A DNA stretch of 10,971 bases from JAENVT01 sp031412355 (GCA_031412355.1 JANOCR010000037.1:1-10971); one strand, 5' to 3'; positions 1 through 6,607 are shown, numbered from the stretch's first letter. Notes: generated by a model from the sequence alone, not told the origin. Program-made: numbers and translations.

Positions 1-297
1 AACCTGGGTGAGGTGCATGGCGCCGGTTGGGCATGGGTCACGCTGCTTGCCCTCGGTCCCGGGATCGCCGGCCACGGGTTGGTGGCCTGGGCGCAACCCC
101 GCGTCGACGCCTCGGTCACCTCCGTGCTCATCCAAGCGGAACCCGTCGGGGCATCGGCGGCGGCGTGGGCGATCCTGGGCGAGCGCGTCTCGCTGGCCCA
201 GGCGCTGGCGATGACAGGAGTCGTCGTCGCGCGGTGTGTGCTGGCCTACAGCGAATCGCGCGACGGTGGCGTGGAGATCGTCGACGCGGTCAGCTGA
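1..297 (+). CDS. EamA/DMT-family transporter, C-terminal part (5' end outside window)
   Basis: The reading frame is open from base 1 and ends at TGA 295-297, giving the last 98 residues of a protein that begins before the window. The fragment has three hydrophobic stretches, at about residues 8-24, 38-58 and 65-83, followed by a short acidic, polar tail. The segment at residues 45-63 (EPVGASAAAWAILGERV) matches the typical end of an EamA domain, in which a Pro in a membrane helix is followed by a Gly-Glu pair before the last helix. EamA proteins are inner-membrane drug/metabolite exporters or permeases, usually of about 300 residues with ten helices. The substrate cannot be read from this fragment. 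The last helix contains an Arg (VVVARCVLAY), which is slightly odd. The next gene starts 41 bases downstream on the same strand, so the two may be co-transcribed. Confidence 0.8.
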   Translation, partial: NLGEVHGAGWAWVTLLALGPGIAGHGLVAWAQPRVDASVTSVLIQAEPVGASAAAWAILGERVSLAQALAMTGVVVARCVLAYSESRDGGVEIVDAVS

Positions 298-322
298 CCA
301 ACCCGCCTGTAATCTCGTCTCG

Positions 323-329
323 AAGGGAG
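323..329 (+). promoter_or_regulatory. Shine-Dalgarno site of the dioxygenase gene
   Basis: AAGGGAG lies 9 bases before ATG 339-341. Another in-frame ATG at 330-332 directly abuts this motif and would leave no spacing. The ribosome binding site therefore favours the start at 339. Confidence 0.7.
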
Positions 330-338
330 ATGCGTGTC

Positions 339-1517
339 ATGAGAGATCTGTTCCGAGACATCGAGATGGGGCCGGTCGGGACCCGGCTGCCCGGCGGCGC
401 GGTCTTGTCGGCGGCGGCCACCGACGCTGGCGTTCTGGTGCAGTTCACCGACGGGCCGGCAACGTTCCTGCCCGACTGGTTGCGCGACAACTGCCAATGC
501 GACAAATGCCGCATCGTGCAGACCGACGAGCGCCGTTGGCAGCCGTGGACGGAGCCGGCCACGCCGGTGGTCAGCACCGTCGAGGTTGTCGATGGCCGGT
601 TGCAGGTCGTGTGGGCCGGCGGCCATGTGTCGACCTACGGTCCAGCCGACTGGCTCAAGATCCGCACGACTGGCGCTCGCGGCGCTTGGACTGCCCGGCT
701 GTGGAGCGCCGGATACGAGATCGAACGTTTCGACCATCAGCAGTCCATCGCCGACCAGGTCACCCGCCGCGGCATGTTCGAGGCCCTGCGCCGCGACGGG
801 GCAGTGGTGGTCACCGACTCGCCGACCGAACCCGGCACGGTGATCGAGTTGCTACGCGCTCTCGGCATCACGTTGCGCGACTCGTCACTCGGGCTCATCT
901 TCGATGTGAAGCTCGACCCCGCCGGGTACAACATTGCCTTCACCGCCGAAGAGGTTCCTCCGCACAACGACAACGCCCAGTACGCCCATCCGCCCAGTGG
1001 GCAGGTCCTGGCGATGTTGGTCAACGATGCGCAGGGCGGCAACAGCGTGATCGTCGACGGCTGGTCCGTGCTCGACCAACTCGACCGCGAACATCCCGAA
1101 GCCATCGACGTGTTGGCCAGGGTCGAGGTCGGCTTTCGTCAGTACTCGACCGAGGCCGACGCGTTCACCCGCGCCCCGTTGGTCGTGCGCGATCGAAATG
1201 GCCGCTTCGTGCACCTGCGGTTCTCCAATCAGCTCATGCAGCCGCTGGCGTTCGACGACGAGGATCTGGCAGCGTGGTACCGGGCCTACCGGCTGCTCGG
1301 CGCCGCAATCGCCAACCCCGCCAATCACGTCTCGTTCCGGTTGTCTGCCGGCGACACGCTGTTCGTCAACGGATACCGCGTGCTGCACGCCCGCACGGCC
1401 TTCCAACCCGACGGCCCGCGCCATCTGCAGGACGTGTACTTCGAATTCGACGACGTGTTCGGCCATCTGGCGCGCATGAGCGGCGAAGCCACCAACGCCA
1501 TGGTGGCGTCCACCTAG
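339..1517 (+). CDS. TauD/gamma-butyrobetaine hydroxylase-type Fe(II)/2-oxoglutarate dioxygenase
   Basis: This is a 392-residue protein, about the length of gamma-butyrobetaine and trimethyllysine dioxygenases. The N-terminal domain, about residues 20-110, carries the zinc ligands expected of that subgroup: Cys52, Cys54 and Cys57 (DNCQCDKC) and His96 (AGGHVSTY). The C-terminal double-stranded beta-helix domain, about residues 135-375, shows the iron facial triad: His209 and Asp211 (PPHNDN) and His350, with Arg352 (VLHARTAF) placed to bind 2-oxoglutarate. The family hydroxylates carnitine precursors or related quaternary-amine compounds, using O2 and releasing CO2 and succinate in the cytoplasm. 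The zinc domain argues for this subgroup over plain taurine dioxygenase. The exact substrate (gamma-butyrobetaine, trimethyllysine or another betaine) is not resolved by sequence. No carnitine genes are adjacent. The upstream transporter may move substrate or product, which is inference. Confidence 0.88.
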   Translation: MRDLFRDIEMGPVGTRLPGGAVLSAAATDAGVLVQFTDGPATFLPDWLRDNCQCDKCRIVQTDERRWQPWTEPATPVVSTVEVVDGRLQVVWAGGHVSTYGPADWLKIRTTGARGAWTARLWSAGYEIERFDHQQSIADQVTRRGMFEALRRDGAVVVTDSPTEPGTVIELLRALGITLRDSSLGLIFDVKLDPAGYNIAFTAEEVPPHNDNAQYAHPPSGQVLAMLVNDAQGGNSVIVDGWSVLDQLDREHPEAIDVLARVEVGFRQYSTEADAFTRAPLVVRDRNGRFVHLRFSNQLMQPLAFDDEDLAAWYRAYRLLGAAIANPANHVSFRLSAGDTLFVNGYRVLHARTAFQPDGPRHLQDVYFEFDDVFGHLARMSGEATNAMVAST

Positions 1518-1518
1518 A

Positions 1519-1530
1519 ACCCGATCGGGT
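1519..1530. repeat. 12-bp perfect palindrome just after the dioxygenase stop codon
   Basis: ACCCGATCGGGT reads the same on both strands and begins one base after the TAG at 1515-1517. As RNA it forms only a 4-bp stem with a 4-base loop, so it is a weak terminator. As DNA it could be a protein-binding site. Chance occurrence in GC-rich sequence is possible. Confidence 0.4.
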
Positions 1531-1571
1531 GCCTCACCGCAACCGAGTTCGTCGGCGCTTGCGAGCGCGCT

Positions 1572-1650
1572 CCATATCGGGCACTCGGCGCGACTTCGCC
1601 GCAGCGTTTGACGACTCCGGCCCCGATATGGGGCGCCAGTCATCAAACGC
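1572..1650 (+). ncRNA. Candidate structured RNA element with possible pseudoknot
   Basis: Two long pairings interlock. GCGTTTGACGACT (1604-1616) pairs with AGTCATCAAACGC (1638-1650) over 13 positions with one C-A mismatch. Inside its loop, CCCGATATGG (1622-1631) is perfectly complementary over 10 bases to the upstream CCATATCGGG (1572-1581). The pairings cross, so they would form a pseudoknot or act as alternatives. A competing local hairpin GCCCC/GGGGC (1620-1624 with 1630-1634) can form in the same loop, and a further hairpin CGGCG/CGCCG (1586-1601) lies between the arms. No U-tract follows, so it is not a textbook terminator. It could be a 3' UTR element, a small RNA or a termination structure of the dioxygenase transcript. 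No known RNA family was recognised, and the strand is assumed from the upstream gene. Confidence 0.3.
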
Positions 1651-1784
1651 CGGGACATACCTGTCCATCGTCCGCACACATAACTGCCAGGCGCTAGTTG
1701 TTCTGTGCGCGATCCCGTTGAACTGGCGTGCCGGAGCGGCATTCGGCGCAATTTGACCGCCGATCGGTGCGCCCAACGCTCTTC

Positions 1785-1822
1785 GTCAGCTCATGGAACG
1801 CCCGGTCGTTCTGTGAGCTGAC
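1785..1822 (+). repeat. 16-bp inverted repeat / stable hairpin with 6-base loop
   Basis: GTCAGCTCATGGAACG (1785-1800) pairs with CGTTCTGTGAGCTGAC (1807-1822) around the loop CCCGGT. Fourteen positions are Watson-Crick. The other two (1794 with 1813, and 1795 with 1812) are U-G and G-U wobbles in plus-strand RNA but A-C mismatches in minus-strand RNA. The plus transcript therefore forms 16 continuous pairs. It could be a terminator lacking a U-tract, which is common in actinobacteria, or part of a structured RNA. The word CATGGAA occurs at 1792-1798 and again at 1822-1828. Confidence 0.5.
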
Positions 1823-1953
1823 ATGGAAGTCAGAACCGCGCCCTAACTGCCGAGATAGCGCACTCCCCACGGAGAACAGGTGGACCGGTTGCCGAGCCAG
1901 ATGGTTGTGCATAACCGCGGAGTAAGGACCACTCGATCCCAACATGGAGCGTC

Positions 1954-1975
1954 GGGATGAGCTGAATGTGATCCC
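1954..1975 (-). terminator. Weak hairpin directly after tdh
   Basis: GGGAT (1954-1958) and ATCCC (1971-1975) can form a 5-bp stem with a 12-base loop immediately beyond the tdh stop codon. A second ATCCC at 1936-1940 could pair with the same GGGAT instead. The stem is short and has no U-tract, so this is only a possible terminator for the minus-strand operon. Confidence 0.25.
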
Positions 1976-3001
1976 TCAGGCCCAGTCGAGGATGACCTTG
2001 CCGCATTCGCCGCCTTCCACGATGACGAATGCTTCTTCGAACCGATCAGCCGGCAGTTCGTGGGTGATGATGTCGCCGACGTCGAGACCACTCTGCAGCA
2101 TCGCCGCCATCTTGTACCACGTCTCGAAGATGCGCCGACCGTAGATCCCCTGAACATTGAGACCCTTGAAGATCACGTCGTTGATGTCGAGGGTCATCGG
2201 TCCGGCAGGGATCCCTAGCACGGCAATTCGTCCGCCGTGATTCATCGCATCGAGCATCTGATTGAACGCGGCCTCGGCCCCCGACATCTCCAGGCCGACG
2301 TCGAAGCCCTCGGTCATGCCAAGTTCCGCCATCACCGAAGCAAGTTGCTCGGTGCGCACGTCGACAACCCGGCTGGCTCCGTGCTTGGACGCCATGTCGA
2401 GCCGGAAGCGGTTGATGTCGGTCACGACCACATTGCGGGCACCGATGTGGCGCACGATGGCCGTGGCCAGGATGCCGATGGGTCCGGCACCGGTGATCAA
2501 CACGTCTTCGCCGACGACGTCGAACCGCAACGACGTGTGCGTTGCGTTGCCCAAGGGATCGAGGACGGCAGCGACGTTGTCGTTGATGTGCGCCGGCACG
2601 ACGAACACGTTCTGCGAAGGAATCACCACGTACTCGGCGAAGGCACCAGGGCGCGTCACGCCAACACCGGTGTGGTTGTGGCAGAACTCGCGCCGGCCGC
2701 CTTTGCAGTTGCGACAATGGCCGCACGTCACGTGGCCTTCGCCGGCAACGCGTTGGCCGACCTCCAGCCCCACCACGTCGGCACCGATCTGTTCGATCTC
2801 GCCCATGAACTCGTGGCCGACGACCATGGGAACCGGAATGGTGGCCTGTGCCCACGAATCCCAGTGATGGATGTGCAGATCGGTGCCGCAGATCGAGGTC
2901 TTGCGAACACGGATCAGCACGTCGCGATCCCCTGGCGCGGGCTTGGCAACGTCTTCGAGCCACAGGCCGGGTTCGGCGCGAGCCTTCACCAGTGCCTTCA
3001 C
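1976..3001 (-). CDS. tdh: L-threonine 3-dehydrogenase
   Basis: This zinc-dependent medium-chain dehydrogenase oxidises L-threonine to 2-amino-3-oxobutyrate with NAD+ in the cytoplasm. Its 341 residues equal the length of the E. coli enzyme. The catalytic zinc ligands are Cys38 (SICGTD), His63 and Glu64 (GHEF). The structural zinc cysteines are Cys93, Cys96, Cys99 and Cys107. The Rossmann nucleotide-binding loop is GAGPIG at 171-176, and an Asp at 195 (VVVTDIN) fits NAD rather than NADP. The start is GTG at 3001-2999, which overlaps the TGA of kbl by four bases (GTGA), so translation is probably coupled. Its product is unstable and is passed to Kbl, which explains the pairing. It is the last gene of the minus-strand operon and converges on the dioxygenase gene. 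Confidence 0.95.
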   Translation of the reverse strand: MKALVKARAEPGLWLEDVAKPAPGDRDVLIRVRKTSICGTDLHIHHWDSWAQATIPVPMVVGHEFMGEIEQIGADVVGLEVGQRVAGEGHVTCGHCRNCKGGRREFCHNHTGVGVTRPGAFAEYVVIPSQNVFVVPAHINDNVAAVLDPLGNATHTSLRFDVVGEDVLITGAGPIGILATAIVRHIGARNVVVTDINRFRLDMASKHGASRVVDVRTEQLASVMAELGMTEGFDVGLEMSGAEAAFNQMLDAMNHGGRIAVLGIPAGPMTLDINDVIFKGLNVQGIYGRRIFETWYKMAAMLQSGLDVGDIITHELPADRFEEAFVIVEGGECGKVILDWA

Positions 3002-4188
3002 GACACCAGGTCCATTGCCCGGCCGACGCGCACAAACGCTTCGATCGCCTGATCGATGTCGGCATCGGAGTGTGCCGCCGACATCTGTGTGCGGATGCGG
3101 GCCTTGCCGTCGGGCACGACGGGGAACGAGAAGGCGATCACATAGATGCCCTCGGCGAGCAATCGCTCGGCCATGTCGGCAGCAATGCGGGCGTCGCCGA
3201 TCATGACGGGGATGATCGGATGCCCGGCTCCGGCGAGCGTGAAGCCAGCGCGTTCCATCCCCTCGCGGAAGCGATCAGCATTGTGTTGCACACGCAGCCG
3301 CAGTTCGTCGCCGGACTCCAACAGGTCCAGCACACGGATGGTGGCCGAGGTGATGACTGGCGCCAGGCTGTTGGAGAACAGGTACGGACGCGAGCGTTGC
3401 CGCAGCCAATCGATCACCTCGCGGCGACCGGAGGTGTAGCCGCCGGACGCACCGCCGAGTGCCTTACCCAAGGTGCCGGTGATGATGTCGACGCGGCCCA
3501 TCACGTCGGCGAACTCGTGGGTGCCCCTGCCGTGCGCGCCGACCAGGCCGACCGCGTGCGAATCGTCGACCATCACGAGCGCGTCGTACCGCTGGGCGAG
3601 TTCGCAGATGGTCTTGAGGTCGGCCAGGACGCCATCCATCGAGAACACGCCGTCCGTCGCCACCAGCCGGTAACGGGCGTCAGCGGCCTCCTGCAGCCGC
3701 AGCTCGAGTTGGGCCATGTCGTTGTTGTCGTAGCGCAATCGGCGGGCACGGCACAGCCGGATGCCGTCGATGATCGACGCATGGTTGAGGGCGTCGGAGA
3801 TTACCGCGTCCTGCTCGTCGAGGATCGTTTCGAACAAGCCGCCGTTGGCGTCGAAGCACGACGAGTACAAGATGGTGTCGTCGGTGCCGAGGAACGACGA
3901 CAGCCGTGCCTCCAACTCCTTGTGCACCGCCTGCGTTCCACAGATGAATCGCACCGAAGCCATGCCGTAGCCGTACTGGTCCAGGGCCTGGTGCGCAGCG
4001 GCCACGATGTCGGGGTGGTCGGCGAGGCCGAGGTAGTTGTTGGCGCACAGGTTCAACACGGTGCTGCCGTCTGCCAGGCGGATGTGCGCGGATTGCGTCG
4101 AGGCCAGCACCCGCTCGGCCTTGAACAGTCCCTGGCCGATCAGCGCTTCGCATCGCGCAGCGAGGTCATCCAGCAGCGGGTTACGCAT
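2998..4188 (-). CDS. kbl: Glycine C-acetyltransferase (2-amino-3-ketobutyrate CoA ligase)
   Basis: This PLP-dependent fold-type I enzyme of the alpha-oxoamine synthase family cleaves 2-amino-3-oxobutyrate with CoA into glycine and acetyl-CoA. At 396 residues it is close to the usual length (about 398). Recognisable motifs are FICGTQ (81-86), NHAS (135-138) near the cofactor ring, VDDSHAVG (207-214) with Asp208 and His211, and GTLGKALGG (238-246) with the Schiff-base Lys242. Related synthases of this family (8-amino-7-oxononanoate, serine palmitoyl or aminolevulinate) are less likely because tdh follows directly. The ATG at 4188-4186 lies inside the end of the upstream LLM gene, an 8-base overlap. 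The gene order kbl-tdh matches the E. coli threonine degradation operon. Confidence 0.94.
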   Translation of the reverse strand: MRNPLLDDLAARCEALIGQGLFKAERVLASTQSAHIRLADGSTVLNLCANNYLGLADHPDIVAAAHQALDQYGYGMASVRFICGTQAVHKELEARLSSFLGTDDTILYSSCFDANGGLFETILDEQDAVISDALNHASIIDGIRLCRARRLRYDNNDMAQLELRLQEAADARYRLVATDGVFSMDGVLADLKTICELAQRYDALVMVDDSHAVGLVGAHGRGTHEFADVMGRVDIITGTLGKALGGASGGYTSGRREVIDWLRQRSRPYLFSNSLAPVITSATIRVLDLLESGDELRLRVQHNADRFREGMERAGFTLAGAGHPIIPVMIGDARIAADMAERLLAEGIYVIAFSFPVVPDGKARIRTQMSAAHSDADIDQAIEAFVRVGRAMDLVS

Positions 4189-5089
4189 GTTCGCGTCTCA
4201 GCACCGGCAGCACCTCGGTGGCGATTCGCTCGAAGGCAGGAAGTTGGGACTCGAGGGCTGGGTAGTACAACGAGACCTCCGTGATCCCGAGATCGGTGAT
4301 GCGGTGCACCATGTCGACGAACACATCGTCGGATTCGTAGTAACAGATCGCACCGCCGCTGGCGCGGGCCGTCGGGTCGAACATCGTGTACGACCGGCGC
4401 AACGATTCAGGGCTGCGGTCGATCTCGGCGCACAACTCGTCCATCGTCATGCAGCGGTCGGCCAGCTCGGCGAGTTGCTCCTCGAAGTGGGCGGCGAAGC
4501 TCAAGCTGTTCCATATGTCGGCGTGCGCCGCGGCGAGGCGCATCATCTGGGGACCCAGAGCTGCAACCATGATCGGCAGGCGCGGACGCTGCACCGAACT
4601 GGGATTCATGACCGCACCGTTGGCCTGGTAGTAGGTGCCGTGGTAGATCGTGACGGTGTCGGCCAACAGGTGGTCGAGCAGTTCGACGTACTCGGCGAAT
4701 CGTGCCACGCGCTCGCCCGTGCTCCAGTTGGGCACACCGATCATGTCGTACGACGGATCGATGGTCAGCCCCGTGCCGATTCCCAGTTCGACACGGCCGT
4801 TCGAGATCTGGTCGACGGTGACGGCCTGGTGAGCCAGCACGGCCGGATTTCGCAGCGGCATTTGCGTCACGCATGTCGTCAGGCGCATCGTGGAGGTGCG
4901 CGCGGCGATGGCCGCGAGCCCAGTCCAGGCCTCGTGCCACGGGCCGGACGGGTTGCCCCAGTCGCAGAAGTGATCGGGTACCGCAGCGACGTCGAGCCCC
5001 AGTTGTTCGAGGCGGATGAACCGATCGAGATACTGCGACCACGGCACGTTCGGGATGACGAGCACCTGGAACCGCAAGTCGTGGCTCAT
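4181..5089 (-). CDS. LLM-class (luciferase-like, probably F420-dependent) oxidoreductase
   Basis: This 302-residue protein has the single TIM-barrel of the bacterial luciferase-like superfamily. Typical signatures are visible: an early beta-strand with ProAspHis (AAVPDHFCDWG, about 35-45), LRNPAVLAHQAVTVD (79-93) and the glycine-rich ISNGRVELGIGTG (95-107). Near residue 170 a RPRLPIMVAALGPQMM segment is followed by AHADIWN. In actinobacteria most such enzymes use coenzyme F420 and some use FMN; the cofactor and substrate are not decidable here. It is the first gene of the operon with kbl and tdh and overlaps kbl by 8 bases (the shared ATGCGTAA). A role linked to threonine or aminoacetone metabolism is inference from position only. 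There is no Shine-Dalgarno site before the ATG, and a -10 hexamer lies 6 bases upstream, consistent with leaderless translation. Confidence 0.85.
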   Translation of the reverse strand: MSHDLRFQVLVIPNVPWSQYLDRFIRLEQLGLDVAAVPDHFCDWGNPSGPWHEAWTGLAAIAARTSTMRLTTCVTQMPLRNPAVLAHQAVTVDQISNGRVELGIGTGLTIDPSYDMIGVPNWSTGERVARFAEYVELLDHLLADTVTIYHGTYYQANGAVMNPSSVQRPRLPIMVAALGPQMMRLAAAHADIWNSLSFAAHFEEQLAELADRCMTMDELCAEIDRSPESLRRSYTMFDPTARASGGAICYYESDDVFVDMVHRITDLGITEVSLYYPALESQLPAFERIATEVLPVLRREHA

Positions 5090-5095
5090 GGGCGG

Positions 5096-5123
5096 ATGCT
5101 ACTTCGTCGCACCAGCTCGTCAT
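5096..5123 (-). promoter_or_regulatory. Predicted promoter of the LLM-kbl-tdh operon (leaderless)
   Basis: On the minus strand TAGCAT (5101-5096) is a good actinobacterial -10 element. ATGACG (5123-5118) lies 16 bases before it and matches four of six bases of the TTGACA consensus. Six bases separate the -10 from the ATG at 5089, so transcription would start at or next to the start codon. This explains the absence of a ribosome binding site. Confidence 0.5.
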
Positions 5124-5124
5124 C

Positions 5125-5151
5125 TTGGCGTCATCTTCGATCATGTAGCGT
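5125..5151 (+). promoter_or_regulatory. Possible promoter of the ATP-grasp/alpha-E/transglutaminase operon
   Basis: TTGGCG (5125-5130) and TAGCGT (5146-5151) resemble -35 and -10 elements with a slightly short 15-base spacer. The -10 ends 10 bases before ATG 5162, and no Shine-Dalgarno site is present, so a very short or absent leader is likely. Its -35 lies next to the -35 of the opposite promoter, so a single regulator could affect both operons. Confidence 0.35.
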
Positions 5152-5161
5152 GCTTGGACCA

Positions 5162-6607
5162 ATGGCCGACCTGCGCACGCTCCCTCTTCTGTGGGACGAG
5201 CTGGTCGATGCCCATGGCAATCCGCGCCCCGCGGCGGCCGCGCTGGTCGAGCGCTTGCGATCGCTCGACATCGAAGAGCTCCAGCAACGTCAGTCCCTGG
5301 CGGAGGTCGACATCGTCGCGCTGGGCATCACCTTCACCGTGTACCACGACGGGCAGGGCACGGATCGGGCCTGGCCCATGGACATCGTGCCGCGGGTGAT
5401 CGCCGCGTCCGAGTGGGCGCGCATCGAGCGCGGGCTGAAGCAACGACTGTCGGCGCTGAACCGGTTCATCGACGACGTCTACCACGATCGTCGAATCGTC
5501 GCCGACGGAGTGTTTCCCGCTGAGCTATTGGCGGACTCGGTGAACCTGCGCGCCGAGTGTGCTGGGGTGTCGCCGAAGTTCGGCGTGTGGGCTCACATCT
5601 GCGGCAGTGACCTGGTGCGCGACTCCGACGGCACCGTGTATGTGCTGGAGGACAACCTGCGAGTGCCGTCCGGGGTCAGCTACCTGCTGCAGAACCGGGC
5701 GATATCGAAGCGGGCATTTGCCGATCTGTTCGAGCGACAATCGATCCTGCCGGTCGACGACTACCCCGACCAGCTTCGCCGGCTGCTGGTCTCACTGGCC
5801 GCCGACTCGCTGCAGGGTGTTCGCCATCCGCAGGTGGTCGTGCTGACCCCCGGTGTCTTCAACAGCGCCTACTTCGAACACGCCTTCTTGGCCCAACAGA
5901 TGGGCGTGCCGTTGGTGGAGGGCGCTGATCTGTTCGTTGATACGAGCAACCGGGTGTGGATGCGCACCATCGACGGACCCAAGCCCGTCGACGTCGTCTA
6001 TCGCCGCATCGACGACCAGTTCCTCGATCCGGAGGTCTTTCGCAAGGACTCGCGACTCGGTGTGCCAGGGCTGATGCGCGCCTGGCACGCCGGCAACGTC
6101 GCCATCGCCAATGCACCGGGGGCCGGTGTCGCCGACGACAAGGTGGTGTACGCATGGGCTCCCGATTTCATCCGTTACTACCTCGACGAGGAGCCGCTGC
6201 TCCCCAACGTCCCCACCTATCGGTGCCTGTACGACGACGAGCTCGCGTACGTGATCGAACATGCCCGCGAGTTGGTGCTGAAGCCGGCCAACGAGAGTGG
6301 CGGCTTCGGGCTGACGATCGGCAGCGCCGCCACCCCCGCTCAGCTCGAATCGGCGATCGAGGCGATCAAAGCTGATCCGCGAAACTGGGTCGCGCAGCCG
6401 ATCTTGAAGCTCTCGACTGCGCCCACCCTGTGTGCCGGCGAGTTGGCGCCCCGGCATGTCGATCTGCGCCCGTTCGTGCTGTCGGGCCGCGAGACGTACG
6501 TCACCATGGGCGGGCTCACCCGCGTGGCGCTGGTCGACGGTTCGCTCGTGGTCAACTCGTCACAGGGCGGCGGTTCTAAGGACACCTGGGTCGTCGAGGA
6601 CTCGTGA
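5162..6607 (+). CDS. Circularly permuted ATP-grasp protein (predicted amide/peptide ligase)
   Basis: This 481-residue cytosolic protein belongs to the circularly permuted ATP-grasp family (formerly DUF404/DUF407). The family is predicted to join a carboxylate and an amine through an acyl-phosphate, but to my knowledge its substrate is not established. Motifs in order are IERGLKQR (88-95); DLVRDSDG and EDNLRVPSG (163-171), with acidic Glu163 and Asp164 and Arg167; EGADL (253-257); VVYRRIDD (278-285); LKPANESGGFG (373-383), with the putative ATP-binding Lys374 and a glycine-rich loop; RHVDLRPF (431-438); and SSQGGGSKDTWV (466-477). All of these expected positions look intact. The ATG at 5162 is chosen because it follows a likely -10 element; upstream in-frame sequence is antisense to the LLM gene. 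It is the first gene of the operon, and its TGA overlaps the next ATG by one base. Mycobacteria have a comparable three-gene set (Rv2411c-Rv2409c, from memory). Confidence 0.87.
   Translation: MADLRTLPLLWDELVDAHGNPRPAAAALVERLRSLDIEELQQRQSLAEVDIVALGITFTVYHDGQGTDRAWPMDIVPRVIAASEWARIERGLKQRLSALNRFIDDVYHDRRIVADGVFPAELLADSVNLRAECAGVSPKFGVWAHICGSDLVRDSDGTVYVLEDNLRVPSGVSYLLQNRAISKRAFADLFERQSILPVDDYPDQLRRLLVSLAADSLQGVRHPQVVVLTPGVFNSAYFEHAFLAQQMGVPLVEGADLFVDTSNRVWMRTIDGPKPVDVVYRRIDDQFLDPEVFRKDSRLGVPGLMRAWHAGNVAIANAPGAGVADDKVVYAWAPDFIRYYLDEEPLLPNVPTYRCLYDDELAYVIEHARELVLKPANESGGFGLTIGSAATPAQLESAIEAIKADPRNWVAQPILKLSTAPTLCAGELAPRHVDLRPFVLSGRETYVTMGGLTRVALVDGSLVVNSSQGGGSKDTWVVEDS
6596..6600 (+). promoter_or_regulatory. 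Shine-Dalgarno site of the alpha-E gene
   Basis: GAGGA lies 6 bases before ATG 6607, inside the end of the ATP-grasp gene. Spacing to the alternative GTG at 6604 would be only 3 bases. The site therefore supports the ATG, giving a one-base TGATG overlap. Confidence 0.55.

Larger units (their letters stand above)
1518..1975. other. 458-base intergenic region between convergent genes, rich in inverted repeats
   Basis: No convincing coding sequence is present. The longest open frames are short, arginine-rich and unlike any family I recognise. GC over 1681-1920 is 148/240 (62%), lower than in the coding sequence sampled. Several inverted repeats are visible: 1519-1530, 1555-1568, 1586-1601, 1572-1581 with 1622-1631, 1604-1616 with 1638-1650, 1653-1657 with 1662-1666, 1785-1800 with 1807-1822, and 1903-1916 (an imperfect palindrome). 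The dioxygenase ends on the left and tdh ends on the right, so terminators and 3' UTR structure are expected here, but the region is long for that. It may hold a small RNA or the remnant of a mobile element. No tRNA or rRNA pattern was seen. Confidence 0.6.

Noticed and set aside
885..1751. 288-residue minus-strand open frame opposite the dioxygenase
   Set aside because: It lies opposite the conserved iron-binding region of the dioxygenase, runs past its end, and shows no family motif.
1771..1850. Possible integron attC-like site (GCCCAAC near a long inverted repeat)
   Set aside because: The matching GTTRRRY core on the other side is missing, there is no integrase or gene cassette, and the stem geometry does not fit.
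1694..1945. 83-residue minus-strand open frame in the intergenic region
   Set aside because: It has no recognisable domain, no clear ribosome binding site, a basic composition, and crosses the 16-bp hairpin. It is more likely an accident of GC-rich sequence or a remnant than a gene.
2237..4284. Long plus-strand open frames opposite tdh and kbl
   Set aside because: They are mirror frames of strongly conserved genes in GC-rich DNA, with no domain signal of their own.
4037..5161. Upstream in-frame extension of the first ATP-grasp gene
   Set aside because: This stretch is antisense to kbl and the LLM gene, both of which have clear family motifs. The ATP-grasp similarity begins only after ATG 5162.
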